DNA of 64,000 bases from Thermoplasmata archaeon (GTDB lineage: Archaea; Thermoplasmatota; Thermoplasmata; Lutacidiplasmatales; UBA184): contig JAKIWI010000006.1 in assembly GCA_022750115.1 (NCBI GenBank), positions 94,085-158,084 of the forward strand. Direction: 5' to 3'. The translations under genes and the position numbers were made by a program. The notes under the pieces were generated by a model. It was not told the DNA's origin and searched no databases. It saw only the letters and a list, made by a program, of their open reading frames with translations. The stretch's first letter is position 1; each line of letters opens with the position of its first letter. Shown here piece by piece: positions 53,724 through 63,100 of this stretch.

Positions 53724-54941
53724 TTGCCGCCGGCTCGCCTGACCTGGATCCTCCTCGTCGCGCTCGGGGGGTACGCCGTCGCTCACTTCGGCGGCTTGGG
53801 ATTGACCACGCTGATCGGCGTGCCCATCGTCGCGGCCATCGCGGACCTCGCGTTCCAGAGCGTGCGGTTCGCGAAGCTCCGCGTCCCCGACGCGGCGATC
53901 GCCACGGGGATCTTCGTCGCGTTGCTCGTCCCGCCCACCGTTCCCCTGTTCGCCGCCGGCACCGCCGCCTTCGCCGCGATCGGCGTGAAGCATGTGCTGC
54001 GCCACCGCGGGAGGCCGATCATGAATCCGGCCGCGGTCGGGGTGCTGCTCGGGGTGTTCCTGCTCGGTCTGGCTCCGGCCTGGTGGGCCGGGGTCAACAC
54101 CGTGAGCGAGGTCGCCGTCGTGGTCTTCGGCGCGTTCCTGATCGCCCGGAATCCGGTCACGTGGCGCCTTCCGGTCACCTTCTTCCTCGTCTACGCGCCG
54201 TTCTCGGTCCTCGTGAAGGTCCTCCTCTCGGCGTCGCTCTCCCCGAAGCTCTTGATCCTCGGCGTCGTCGACCCGGCGACGCTGTTCTTCGGCCTGTGGA
54301 TGGTGGCGGAACCGAGGAGCGCCCCCCGCGATCCCCGGCTGCACCCGCTGTTCGCGGCGATCGTGGCGTTCGGCGCCGTTCTGCTCCCCACCGTCCTGCC
54401 CTCCACGGGCGTCCTCGTGTCGCTCGTCCTCGTCGGCCTCGGGAGCGCCGCGGTCGCGGCCGCCTGGCAGCTGTGGCCCAGTCGGACGGGCCCGAGCTCC
54501 ACCTCCCGACCGAGATCCCGTCCGCGCACGAGCACCTGGACCGTCGGACGGCGAACGGCGGCGGGGGTCGCGGTCCTCGTGGTGATCGGACTCTCGATCC
54601 TCATCGCGCCCCCGACGTACTCGACCCCGAGCGCCAACGTCGGACTGCCTCCTCACAGCTCCGGAGGAGGGGGGGGATCGTCGGGCGGGGGAAGCGATGG
54701 GTCCGGCATCTCCACGGCATCCTGCACGAACGACAGCACCAGCGTGCCCAGTTCGACGCTCGCCGCGCTCCACAAAGCGCTCGGCCCGTCGGTGATCCTT
54801 TCCTATAGCGCCTCGACCGGGACCACGGTCTTCTACGACCCGGTGAACCAGGTGACCGTGACCGAGACCGACCTCTACGAGGACTACGGGTTCGCGGAGT
54901 TCAACGGCGATGATTTCGCCGTGACCGGCTGCGTCCCGTGA
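53724..54941 (+). CDS. RnfD/NqrB-like multi-TM protein with extracytoplasmic C-terminal domain (TTG start proposed)
   Basis: HRGRPIMNPAAVGVLLGVFLLGLAPAWW; about 8 TM segments; Gly/Ser linker then ISTASCTNDSTS...VTGCVP. No ATG/GTG start between the previous stop and the first TM; TTG at 53724 fits. Confidence 0.7.
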   Translation: MPPARLTWILLVALGGYAVAHFGGLGLTTLIGVPIVAAIADLAFQSVRFAKLRVPDAAIATGIFVALLVPPTVPLFAAGTAAFAAIGVKHVLRHRGRPIMNPAAVGVLLGVFLLGLAPAWWAGVNTVSEVAVVVFGAFLIARNPVTWRLPVTFFLVYAPFSVLVKVLLSASLSPKLLILGVVDPATLFFGLWMVAEPRSAPRDPRLHPLFAAIVAFGAVLLPTVLPSTGVLVSLVLVGLGSAAVAAAWQLWPSRTGPSSTSRPRSRPRTSTWTVGRRTAAGVAVLVVIGLSILIAPPTYSTPSANVGLPPHSSGGGGGSSGGGSDGSGISTASCTNDSTSVPSSTLAALHKALGPSVILSYSASTGTTVFYDPVNQVTVTETDLYEDYGFAEFNGDDFAVTGCVP

Positions 54942-55037
54942 CCGGCCGCTGCGAGCCGGCCGCTCGGACCGAGAGACCGCCCCGGGCGGCAGCGTGGTGG
55001 GAACTGCTAAGAACCGGATTCCAGTGGTCGCGCGCGC

Positions 55038-55110
55038 GGGCGCGTAGTCTAGTGGTTATGACGTCACCCTGACACGGTGAAGACCGCCAGTTCGAATCTG
55101 GCCGCGCCCA
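55038..55110 (+). tRNA. tRNA-Val (anticodon GAC), no intron, CCA not encoded
   Basis: GGGCGCG-TA-GTCTAGTGGTTATGAC-G-TCACC(CTGACAC)GGTGA-AGACC-GCCAG(TTCGAAT)CTGGC-CGCGCCC-A. Confidence 0.95.
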
Positions 55111-55293
55111 TCGATGGCCCCGAGACTCGTGCGGTCCAGCCGAACGCCCCTTCCGCCCACCCAGCACTCCAACGACCGTCGAACCCTCGAGCCAGGGCTG
55201 CTCTGGCCCCCGAACCGGCCGGCGAAGCGGATCGGCGGGGATGCTTGTCCGCGTTCTCCGCGCGCGCCCCCACGGGGGTTGTGGCACGGGACG

Positions 55294-55620
55294 CTACGGG
55301 CTTGGCTCCCGAGACACCTCGAATCCTTCCAGGTTGGACAATTCGAATGCGAGCCAGGAGCCCGCGGCGCTCAGCACGACCGAAACGATCCATGAGAGGC
55401 GAATCCATGGGCGAAAGACGGCGAGCAGCCCTCCGAACGTAACGTCGAAGGCAAACAGGAACAGGAGGAGCGTTCCCCAGAGGAGGAACAGCCCACCCAG
55501 GATCGACTCGCCCGGGATGGCGAACCCTGCCCGGTCCGTTCGACCCTGGACCGCCGCCGGGTCGTGCTCGTGAAGCCACGACTCCACCGGATCGCGGGAT
55601 GGCGAGCCATGCGCGGTCAT
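55294..55620 (-). CDS. Small membrane protein, 108 aa, 2 TM
   Basis: ESILGGLFLLWGTLLLFLFAFDVTFGGLLAVF and IRLSWIVSVVLSAAGSWLAFEL. Confidence 0.5.
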   Translation of the reverse strand: MTAHGSPSRDPVESWLHEHDPAAVQGRTDRAGFAIPGESILGGLFLLWGTLLLFLFAFDVTFGGLLAVFRPWIRLSWIVSVVLSAAGSWLAFELSNLEGFEVSREPSP

Positions 55621-55764
55621 CGGAGGGGCCCCTCATTGAGGAATCGCCGGCGGCCCTCATGAACATCTCGTGCCGTCGCACGCGCCGCGGGCGGAAATCC
55701 GCGGCTGTTGGCTTAACTCGAGTTGAGGAGGGTGGGAAGTACTCGGCCCCTGCCATGAGTGACC

Positions 55765-55884
55765 ATGGCGAAGAAGACCCGCGGCGCGAGAATGGTGGCA
55801 GTGCGAAAGCGATCAGCGAAGCGCCCCGGCGGAAAAGGACCCATTGCGAAGCGCCCAGCCGGCCGTCATGTCATGAAGACCTGA
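55765..55884 (+). CDS. Tiny, strongly basic protein, 39 aa (below ORF-track cutoff)
   Basis: ATG 55765 to TGA 55882-55884: MAKKTRGARMVAVRKRSAKRPGGKGPIAKRPAGRHVMKT. Confidence 0.45.
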   Translation: MAKKTRGARMVAVRKRSAKRPGGKGPIAKRPAGRHVMKT

Positions 55885-56001
55885 CCTGACCCGACGCACC
55901 CTCGCTTGGGGGAAGGTCCGGGCGGCCCGGCCCGGGGGCCCGACGCGTTTCCTCCGCGTCGAGCCGGATTCGGTTCCCGTTCGGCCCCCGGGCACCGGCC
56001 C

Positions 56002-57072
56002 TTACGGTCGGATTTCGAAGACCCGATTGAACGGGGTCTGGGACGCGAGTCGGAACCGGGTGAACCCGCCCGCCTTCGCGACGTCCTTGAGCTGGGCAGC
56101 GCTCGCCTGGGCGCCGAGGCCGGCGCCGCCCGGCTCGAACAGCGAGGCGGGAGTACAGATCACCGACGACGCGCTGTAGTAGATCCGTCCAACGGGGTTC
56201 ATGTTCTCCTTCAGGCTCTCGCCGGCGGCCGGCTCGACGACCATCCACGTGCCGTCCGGTTTCAGGTTCGCATGGACCCGCTTGGCGGCCCCGACCGGGT
56301 CGGACATGTCGTGGAGGCAGTCGAACAGCGTCACGAGGTCGTACTTGGGGCCCGGGAATTCCTGGGCCGAGGCGACATCGAAGTGGACCCGCTCCACGGC
56401 GCGTTCCAGGGCGGCGTAGTACCGAGCGGCCTGGATCGAGCCCGCGTGGTAGTCGAAGCCGAAGAACTCCGAACGGGGGTACGCCGCGGCCATCAGAAGG
56501 GTGGACGAGCCGTACCCGCAGCCGACGTCGGCCACGCGGGCGCCGGCCTCGAGCTTCGGCACGACTCCCTCGAGGGCGGGGAGCCAGGAACCGACCAAGT
56601 TGCCGACGTAGTTGGGCCGGAAGAACTTGCTCGTCCCGATGAACAGGTTTTCGTCCCGCTGGTGCCAACCGACCCCCTTGCCGGACCGGTAGGCGTCGAT
56701 GATCCGTGCCTCGTCCCGGTAGTTCGAGGACGCGAGGATGAAGGCGCCCGGAAAGTAGGCCGGGCCCCTCTCATTGGTGAGGACGAACGCCTGCTCGGGC
56801 GTGAGCGAGTACCGCTCCGAGGCCCCGTCGTACGTCACGTACCCCGAGGTCACCTGCGCGGCGAGCCATTCCCGGATGAGACGTTCGTTGGTCTCGGTGG
56901 CCTTGGCGAGCTCGGTGGAGGTCCGACCCCCCGGCACGTCCAGCGCCACGTAGAGCCCGAGCTTCTCACCGATCACGATGGTAGAGCCGTGCATCACGGC
57001 GCCGAGGTCGTGGACGAACTGCTCCAGCAGCAGGTTCAGCTTTTCCGGGTTCGGCTGCGGTAGGTCGGTCAT
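56002..57072 (-). CDS. SAM-dependent methyltransferase with N-terminal winged-helix domain (Rv2258c-like)
   Basis: RVADVGCGYGSSTLLMAAAYPRSEFFGFDYH, DLVTLFDCLHDMSDPVGAAKRVHANLKPDGTWMVVEP. Confidence 0.88.
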   Translation of the reverse strand: MTDLPQPNPEKLNLLLEQFVHDLGAVMHGSTIVIGEKLGLYVALDVPGGRTSTELAKATETNERLIREWLAAQVTSGYVTYDGASERYSLTPEQAFVLTNERGPAYFPGAFILASSNYRDEARIIDAYRSGKGVGWHQRDENLFIGTSKFFRPNYVGNLVGSWLPALEGVVPKLEAGARVADVGCGYGSSTLLMAAAYPRSEFFGFDYHAGSIQAARYYAALERAVERVHFDVASAQEFPGPKYDLVTLFDCLHDMSDPVGAAKRVHANLKPDGTWMVVEPAAGESLKENMNPVGRIYYSASSVICTPASLFEPGGAGLGAQASAAQLKDVAKAGGFTRFRLASQTPFNRVFEIRP

Positions 57073-57146
57073 GGAATCGGTGGGTTTCTCCCGTCGGCGA
57101 GGACGGCCCCCATCTATAGGAAAGTAGCGAACCGGGCCGAAGACGG

Positions 57147-58322
57147 CTAGTTCGTCGACGACGGGGCTCGAAGGATCAGGTCCTCGTACGCCCGCGCGAC
57201 GGTCGACAGCTCGAACAGCGACTCGGCGCGCTGGCGGGAGGCGCGACCCATCCGACGGCGCAGTTCGTCATCCCCCGCCAGCCGAGCAATCGCGGCTCCC
57301 AGTCCTTCGGCGTCGCTGGGCGGCACGAGCAGGCCGTTCGTGCCGTCCTCGACCAGATCCGCGAGGCCCCCCGTCGCCGACGCGATGACGGGCAATCCAC
57401 ACGCCATCGCCTCGAGGGCGGCCATCCCGAACGGCTCCCGTCGGCTGGGCTGGACGTAGAGGTCCGCCGAGCGGTAGAGCGCGGGAAGGTCGGCCAAGGG
57501 GAACGACGAGCGATCGATGGAGAGGGCGTCACCGACGCGGAGGGAGGCGATCGTCGCCCGCAGCCTCGGTTCGTCCGGACCGCGTCCGTGGACCATCGCC
57601 TCCAGGGAGGGGAGCGACCGTCGCGCCAGGGAGATCGCCCGCGCGAGGGTGTCGAGCCCCTTCGCCGGGTGCAGCCGGGCGACCGTCAGGACACGGATCC
57701 GGCGCGCGCCCTGGCTCCAGAGCGCTTCGACCGCTGGGGGGCTCGGCCCCTCGCCCGGTCGGAACAGTTGGCTGTTCGTGCACGAGGGAATGAAATGGGT
57801 CCGTCCGGGTGGGACTCCGCGGGCCGCAAAGAATCGCATCGACGCTCGCGAGTGGAAGGTGAGGGCGGCGCTGAACCGCCACAGTCGGGGGAGGGTCGTC
57901 CGCTCGAACGCGCGCACGGCCAGCCATGGGATTCCCCGGTCGAGGTCGTCGTACCGCTCGCAGGTGAGAAGGTACGGGATACCGGAGGAATGGGCGACAT
58001 GGGCGACGAACTGCGACAGCGGCGGATAGTCCTCCTGGAGGAGGCAAACATCGGGCCGTGACCCGAGGATCTCCGAGACTCGTAGCGGCACGGACGCTTC
58101 GGCGTACGCCAGGGGCAGGGACGAGATCCGTTGCACTCGGAATGGGAAGTCGGGCGGAGTGGGCGGGCCGGCTCCCGTTGCCCAGGCCCGGTCCCGGGCC
58201 GCAGCGCGGTCCGAGGAGAATACGGTGACCTCGTGCCCGCGGCCGGCGAGGCCGTGCGCGAGCCACAATTCGGACGAGGTGACGCCGGTCGGAAAGGTCG
58301 GAACGACGATCCCGATGCGCAC
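57147..58322 (-). CDS. Glycosyltransferase family 4-type (GT-B)
   Basis: RIRVLTVARLHPAKGLDTLARAI, DLYVQPSRREPFGMAALEAMACGLPVIASATGGLADLVEDGTNGLLVPP. Confidence 0.92.
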   Translation of the reverse strand: MRIGIVVPTFPTGVTSSELWLAHGLAGRGHEVTVFSSDRAAARDRAWATGAGPPTPPDFPFRVQRISSLPLAYAEASVPLRVSEILGSRPDVCLLQEDYPPLSQFVAHVAHSSGIPYLLTCERYDDLDRGIPWLAVRAFERTTLPRLWRFSAALTFHSRASMRFFAARGVPPGRTHFIPSCTNSQLFRPGEGPSPPAVEALWSQGARRIRVLTVARLHPAKGLDTLARAISLARRSLPSLEAMVHGRGPDEPRLRATIASLRVGDALSIDRSSFPLADLPALYRSADLYVQPSRREPFGMAALEAMACGLPVIASATGGLADLVEDGTNGLLVPPSDAEGLGAAIARLAGDDELRRRMGRASRQRAESLFELSTVARAYEDLILRAPSSTN

Positions 58323-58384
58323 GCCGGTCCAAGTCCCTCGGAGTATAGCGCTTCCTCGGCGCCGGACGGAACGGTACCGGACCG

Positions 58385-59335
58385 GTGCGCGCTCGGGTCG
58401 AAGTCACCTCCGCCTCCCAGCAGGTAGGCGCGCCCGCGCAACCAGCACCGATTTGGGGTGGAAGGGTGGTTGGGGAATCGAGCCGGGTGGAGAGGGTGGG
58501 TTCTCGGCGGAGTTCGGGGACCCTTCGAACTCGACGGCCGCTTGGGGTCGACCTCGTCGTCCACGGGGACGCCCAGGAGGCGCTCCGGCGGATTCCGGCG
58601 AACTCGGTCCAACTCGCCATCACCTCGCCGCCGTACAACCTGCGAATCGAGTACGCCGGGTATGCCGACGACCGGGCGCACGATGAGTACCTCGCGTGGC
58701 TCAAGGAGGTCTGGCGAGATCTGCATCGCGTTCTCGTGGTCGGCGGCCGGTTCGCCCTGAACGTGGCCCCCACGTCGATCAAGGCGTTCCGTCCGATCCA
58801 CCACGAGTTGACGGCCGACCTGCGCGCGCTCGGCTACATCATGCGGACCGAGGTGATCTGGTACAAGCAAACCATGGGCCGGCGGACGGCCTGGGGGAGC
58901 TGGCGGAGCCCCTCCAACCCGCACATCGTCCCCTCGTGGGAGTACGTCCTCGTGTTCTCGAAGGGGCAATGGAAGCTCCCGGGCCGCAAGGAGGACAGCG
59001 ACCTCACCTCCGCGGAATTCCAGAGCTACTCGGACGGGTTCTGGGCCATCCCCCCCGAGCGGGCGCGGCGCGGCCACCCGGCGCCGTTCCCGGAGGCGCT
59101 CATCGAGCGCCTGGTCAAATTCTACAGCTATCGGGGCAACACGGTCCTCGACATGTTCGGCGGGACCGGTACGGTCGGGGCGGTCGCCCGGCGCCACGGC
59201 CGCCACTACCTCAGCGTCGACGCCTCGCTTGAGTACTGCGAGCGGGCGGCGGAGCGGATCGCGCGCGCCACGCCGGTCGAGGGGGCTCCCGCCATCCCCG
59301 CGCCCCGTCTGGTCGAGTTGGTTGGTCCGGCTTAG
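58385..59335 (+). CDS. Site-specific DNA methyltransferase (N4-cytosine/N6-adenine, beta order)
   Basis: QLAITSPPYNLRIEY (motif IV) preceding NTVLDMFGGTGTVGAVARRHGRHYLSVD (motif I). Confidence 0.88.
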   Translation: MRARVEVTSASQQVGAPAQPAPIWGGRVVGESSRVERVGSRRSSGTLRTRRPLGVDLVVHGDAQEALRRIPANSVQLAITSPPYNLRIEYAGYADDRAHDEYLAWLKEVWRDLHRVLVVGGRFALNVAPTSIKAFRPIHHELTADLRALGYIMRTEVIWYKQTMGRRTAWGSWRSPSNPHIVPSWEYVLVFSKGQWKLPGRKEDSDLTSAEFQSYSDGFWAIPPERARRGHPAPFPEALIERLVKFYSYRGNTVLDMFGGTGTVGAVARRHGRHYLSVDASLEYCERAAERIARATPVEGAPAIPAPRLVELVGPA

Positions 59336-60090
59336 CTGATTCGGCCGGGCAGCAACCGGTCGGACAGCCGCGCCACTGCGAACTCGAGGAGTGGCTCCAG
59401 GTTCACGGTGTCGGCCCGGTTGTACTTGACGAGCCGGGCGAGGGAGTTCGCGTCGCCCCGCCGATAGGCCTCCCAGAGGCGGACCGCGTCGAGGCCGTGG
59501 ATCCCCTCTACTCCGGACCGGTCCCCAAGGGCGAGCGTCTGCTCGATCCGCTTGAGACCGCCGGAATAGCCAAGCCGGTAGAGGAGGAATCGGAGGTCGA
59601 TGTGCACCGATGGGACCAGCATCCCGGGGAATCGGCTTTCGAGGAACGGCACGTCGAACAGTCTCCCGTTGAACGTCGAGAGCAGGCGGAACCTCCGCAG
59701 ATAGGCCGGCAGCTCTTCGAGGTCCTCATCGGCGACGAACGTCCGCGTGTGGCCTCCGCCGTGGATCGAGACCACCGTGACGATCCCCTCGTAGGGGGAG
59801 AGGCCGGTCGTCTCGATGTCGAGGAACGCCGTCTCCTGGCGGAACGACGGATAGAGCCGCCAGTGTTCCGAGGGGGGGAGCCGGCGGGCGAAGTAGTCGA
59901 CCCGACGTTCGGCCAGTGCGGCCTCGCTCTCCTGGACGGCGGTCCGGAGACGACCCGTCAGGGACTCGGGGAGCTCGGCGAGGCGGGCCGAGCGCTCCAC
60001 ATCCGACCAGTCGCGGACCCCGCGCCGCCAGAGCTCGGCCTCGGTGACGGGCCCGACCCCGGGGATGTGGAGGAAGGTCGAGCGGATCAT
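59332..60090 (-). CDS. YprB-like RNase H-fold exonuclease
   Basis: ETAFLDIETTGLSPYEGIVTVVSI, LLSTFNGRLFDVPFLESRF, YNRADTVNLEPLLEFA; N-terminal FLHIPGVGPVTEAELWRRGV. Confidence 0.82.
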   Translation of the reverse strand: MIRSTFLHIPGVGPVTEAELWRRGVRDWSDVERSARLAELPESLTGRLRTAVQESEAALAERRVDYFARRLPPSEHWRLYPSFRQETAFLDIETTGLSPYEGIVTVVSIHGGGHTRTFVADEDLEELPAYLRRFRLLSTFNGRLFDVPFLESRFPGMLVPSVHIDLRFLLYRLGYSGGLKRIEQTLALGDRSGVEGIHGLDAVRLWEAYRRGDANSLARLVKYNRADTVNLEPLLEFAVARLSDRLLPGRIS

Positions 60091-60157
60091 GCGGCGCGAA
60101 GCCGGGCGGTCCCACTAAACCCTTCCGGATTCCCGCGTCCAGTTCGCCGGCGTTCGC

Positions 60158-63100
60158 TCATCCGGATCTCCCTGCGTCCGCGGGCTCTTCCGAGTCTGCC
60201 AACGGAGCCGTCTCCGCCGACTCGAGGTCCGAATCCGGGCCCGTCGTGTTCTGTGATCGCCCACCACGGCGGCGGATCAGGAGAGCGACGGCCAGCAGGG
60301 CCACCACGGCGACCGCCCCACCGATGGCCGCGAACACGACGACGGGCGCCGTCCCGAACAGGGTGGACGATCCGGGGACACGGACGAAGCTGACGTTGAC
60401 GAGGAGCGGCGCTCCGTGCACCGTGACCGTGCCGGAGGGCGGAGTGACGAACCCCGGGACGCCGGACACGACGAATGCGAACGTCCCGTTGGGTGCCCCC
60501 GTCCCGTAACTCCCGCTCGTGGAGTCGTTCGTGGGGGCTGCGTCCGCGCCAGGCGGGGCCGGGGTATCCCAGGTCACGTTCCACCCTGTCCCGTCGGGGA
60601 GCCCGGTCTCGTGGAACTGGATCGACCATGCAAACGGCGTGAACAGGAGATCGAAGGTGCGACTGGCTCCCGCGACCGCGATGGAGCCGCTCCAGGTGAT
60701 TCGGTCCGCCGCAATCCCGCTGACCCACTCGTAGCCCGGAACCCCGAGAATCCGGAGCGAGTAGCTGCCGTTCGGCTCGCTCACGGATAGCGACGCGTTG
60801 CGGGTGGTCGACGTGTTGCCCGCGATCGCAACGCCCCAGACCGTCTCGGTCGGTAGCCCGCCGACTTCGAACACGAGGGCAAACTTCGGGGGCGGGGGCG
60901 CATGGGTCAGCGCGAACGACACCAGGATCGAGTTTGCCACGCTCGCACTCCCATTGATCGTGATCGGTCCTTGCGAGGGAGTTGCGGAGTATCCCGTGGC
61001 GTTCGCGAAGAACTCGTAGGTCCCGTTCGCGAGGAGGAACTGCAGCGAGGGGCCGAGGGTGGAGTTCGATTCGTTCGCGATTCGGATGGTCCACGCGTCG
61101 TTCGCGGGGAGTCCGGCGTCGCGGAACCGAAGCGCGTACTCCGTCGAGGCGTTCGCGACGAAGGCGACTGTGACATTCGCGGGGACACCTTGCACCGTCA
61201 CATTCCCCCGGCTGGAGCTGGGGTGGAACCCTGGGGCGGCCGTGGCGATGGTGTATTGGTACGACCCGTTCGTCCTGAGAAATGTCACCGACGTACGATT
61301 CGAGGACACCGGGGCGGAGCCGCCGAGGGCGACCGACCAGTTCCCGCCCATCGGGAGCCCCGACGCGACGAATGTCAACGCGTACAAGCGCGCGAACGCC
61401 ACCGTGATCGAGACCGCGGAGCCATTGACCGTGAACGGGGCGCTCGGCAACGCCAACGCATAGCCGGGGACGGAAGCGACGGCGTAGACGTACGACCCAT
61501 TCGGCTCGGCGAACACCATCGTTCGGGACGTGCCGTTGTCCGTCAAGTTCCCGACGCGAACTTGCCACGGCGTGCCGGGAGCGAGCCCGGTCTCGTTGAA
61601 TCGGACCGAGTACTGGACCGACGTGAAGGTCACGTTCACCATCGTGGCGGTGCCCGAGATGTTCGCGATCCCGGTCCACGTCGTCTCGTACCCTCGAATG
61701 GGGGTGATGGCGTACGAAAACGAGCCGTTCGGCTCCCAAAGATCGATCGATCGATTCGTCGAGGCATTCCACTGGAGTCCGATCGAGACATTCCAAGTTA
61801 CCAAGGGCCCGAGACCGGTCTCGTGGAACATGATCGGATACGCGTCGACGAACGTGATGTTCACGGTGGCGTTCCCGACGACCGTCAATGTCCCGGAGCC
61901 GTTGACGGCCACATGGTCGGGCGTGGCGCTGCGGGCCGAGTAGTTGTACGTGCCGGGAGCGGCGGGGACGTCCACGCTGGAATTGTTCGTCGAATACGTC
62001 GTCGCACCGAGCTGGATGTTCCAGGCAGCACCGGCTGGGAGACCCTGCTCATGGAAATGGACGGTCGAGGCGTTTGGGGGCGTCCCGAGCACCGAGACGC
62101 TGAATGAGTTGAAGTTCACCACGTAGACCTGCTGATTCGCTGGATCGTAGGTCGCCGAGTACGGTTCCGCCCCGACGCTCACCGATGCGACCACATGGGT
62201 CCCGTTGAGGATCGTCGCCTGCCCCGAGGTCCAGTCCGGGATCACGATGTCACCCGTCGCGGCATCGAACACGACATTCCGCGGGTAGGTGCCGGTCGAG
62301 ACGTTGGCGACGGTCGTCGTTCCATTGAGGACCGTGACCGTGTTGGACCCGGCGTCGGCGATGTAGATGTCCCCGTTCGCCGGGTCGTAGCCGCCCATGG
62401 TCGGCGCGATGCCGGCGGGCACGTTCGCGACAGTCGAGCTCCCGTTGAGGATCGTTACGTTGTTGGACCCGGAGTTGCAAATGTAAACCAATCCGTTCGC
62501 GGGGTCGAATACGGCCGCCGTCGGGCTGCTGCCGACGTTGATGTTTCCAACGACCTGACTGCCGTTCAGGATGCTGACGTTGTTGGTTCCGGCGTTCGGG
62601 ACGTAGACGACGTGTCGGTTCGCGTCGTACGCCGACACGCCCGGGTAGGCCCCCACGGCCGGGGAAGCGACCACCGACGTGCCGCTGATGATACTGATGT
62701 TGCTGCTTCCTTGGTTGGAGACATAGACATCGCCGTTCGCGGGATCGAACAGCCCGAAGTACGTGCTCGTGCCGACGGGGATGGACCCGATGGTGCGCGT
62801 CCCGTTGAACACCGTGATGTTGTCCGTCGTTCCGAAATCCAGGACGTAGTCCAGCCCATCGGCGGGGTCGTACACCGAATTCAGAGGGTCGTCGCCGACC
62901 GGGCGGGTAGCGAGCACGGTGTTGTTCGACTGGTCGACGATGCTGACGGAATTGCCCCCGGCGGCGGGCGACCCGAAGTTGATCACGTAGAGGTAGCCGT
63001 CGCGACTGTCCCAACTCGCCGTGGTGGGCGTGTCCTTCACGACGATCGTCGTGAGGAGATTGGCCCCGGTTACGGTTCCGGCCGGGAACGATGCGGGGCG

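Noticed and set aside
55064-55756. 230-aa minus-strand ORF overlapping tRNA-Val
   Set aside because: Runs through the tRNA on the opposite strand and is Arg/Ala/Gly-rich; spurious.
55599-55889. 96-aa plus-strand ORF
   Set aside because: Out of frame with the more credible 39-aa basic ORF and covers intergenic DNA; no protein-like features.
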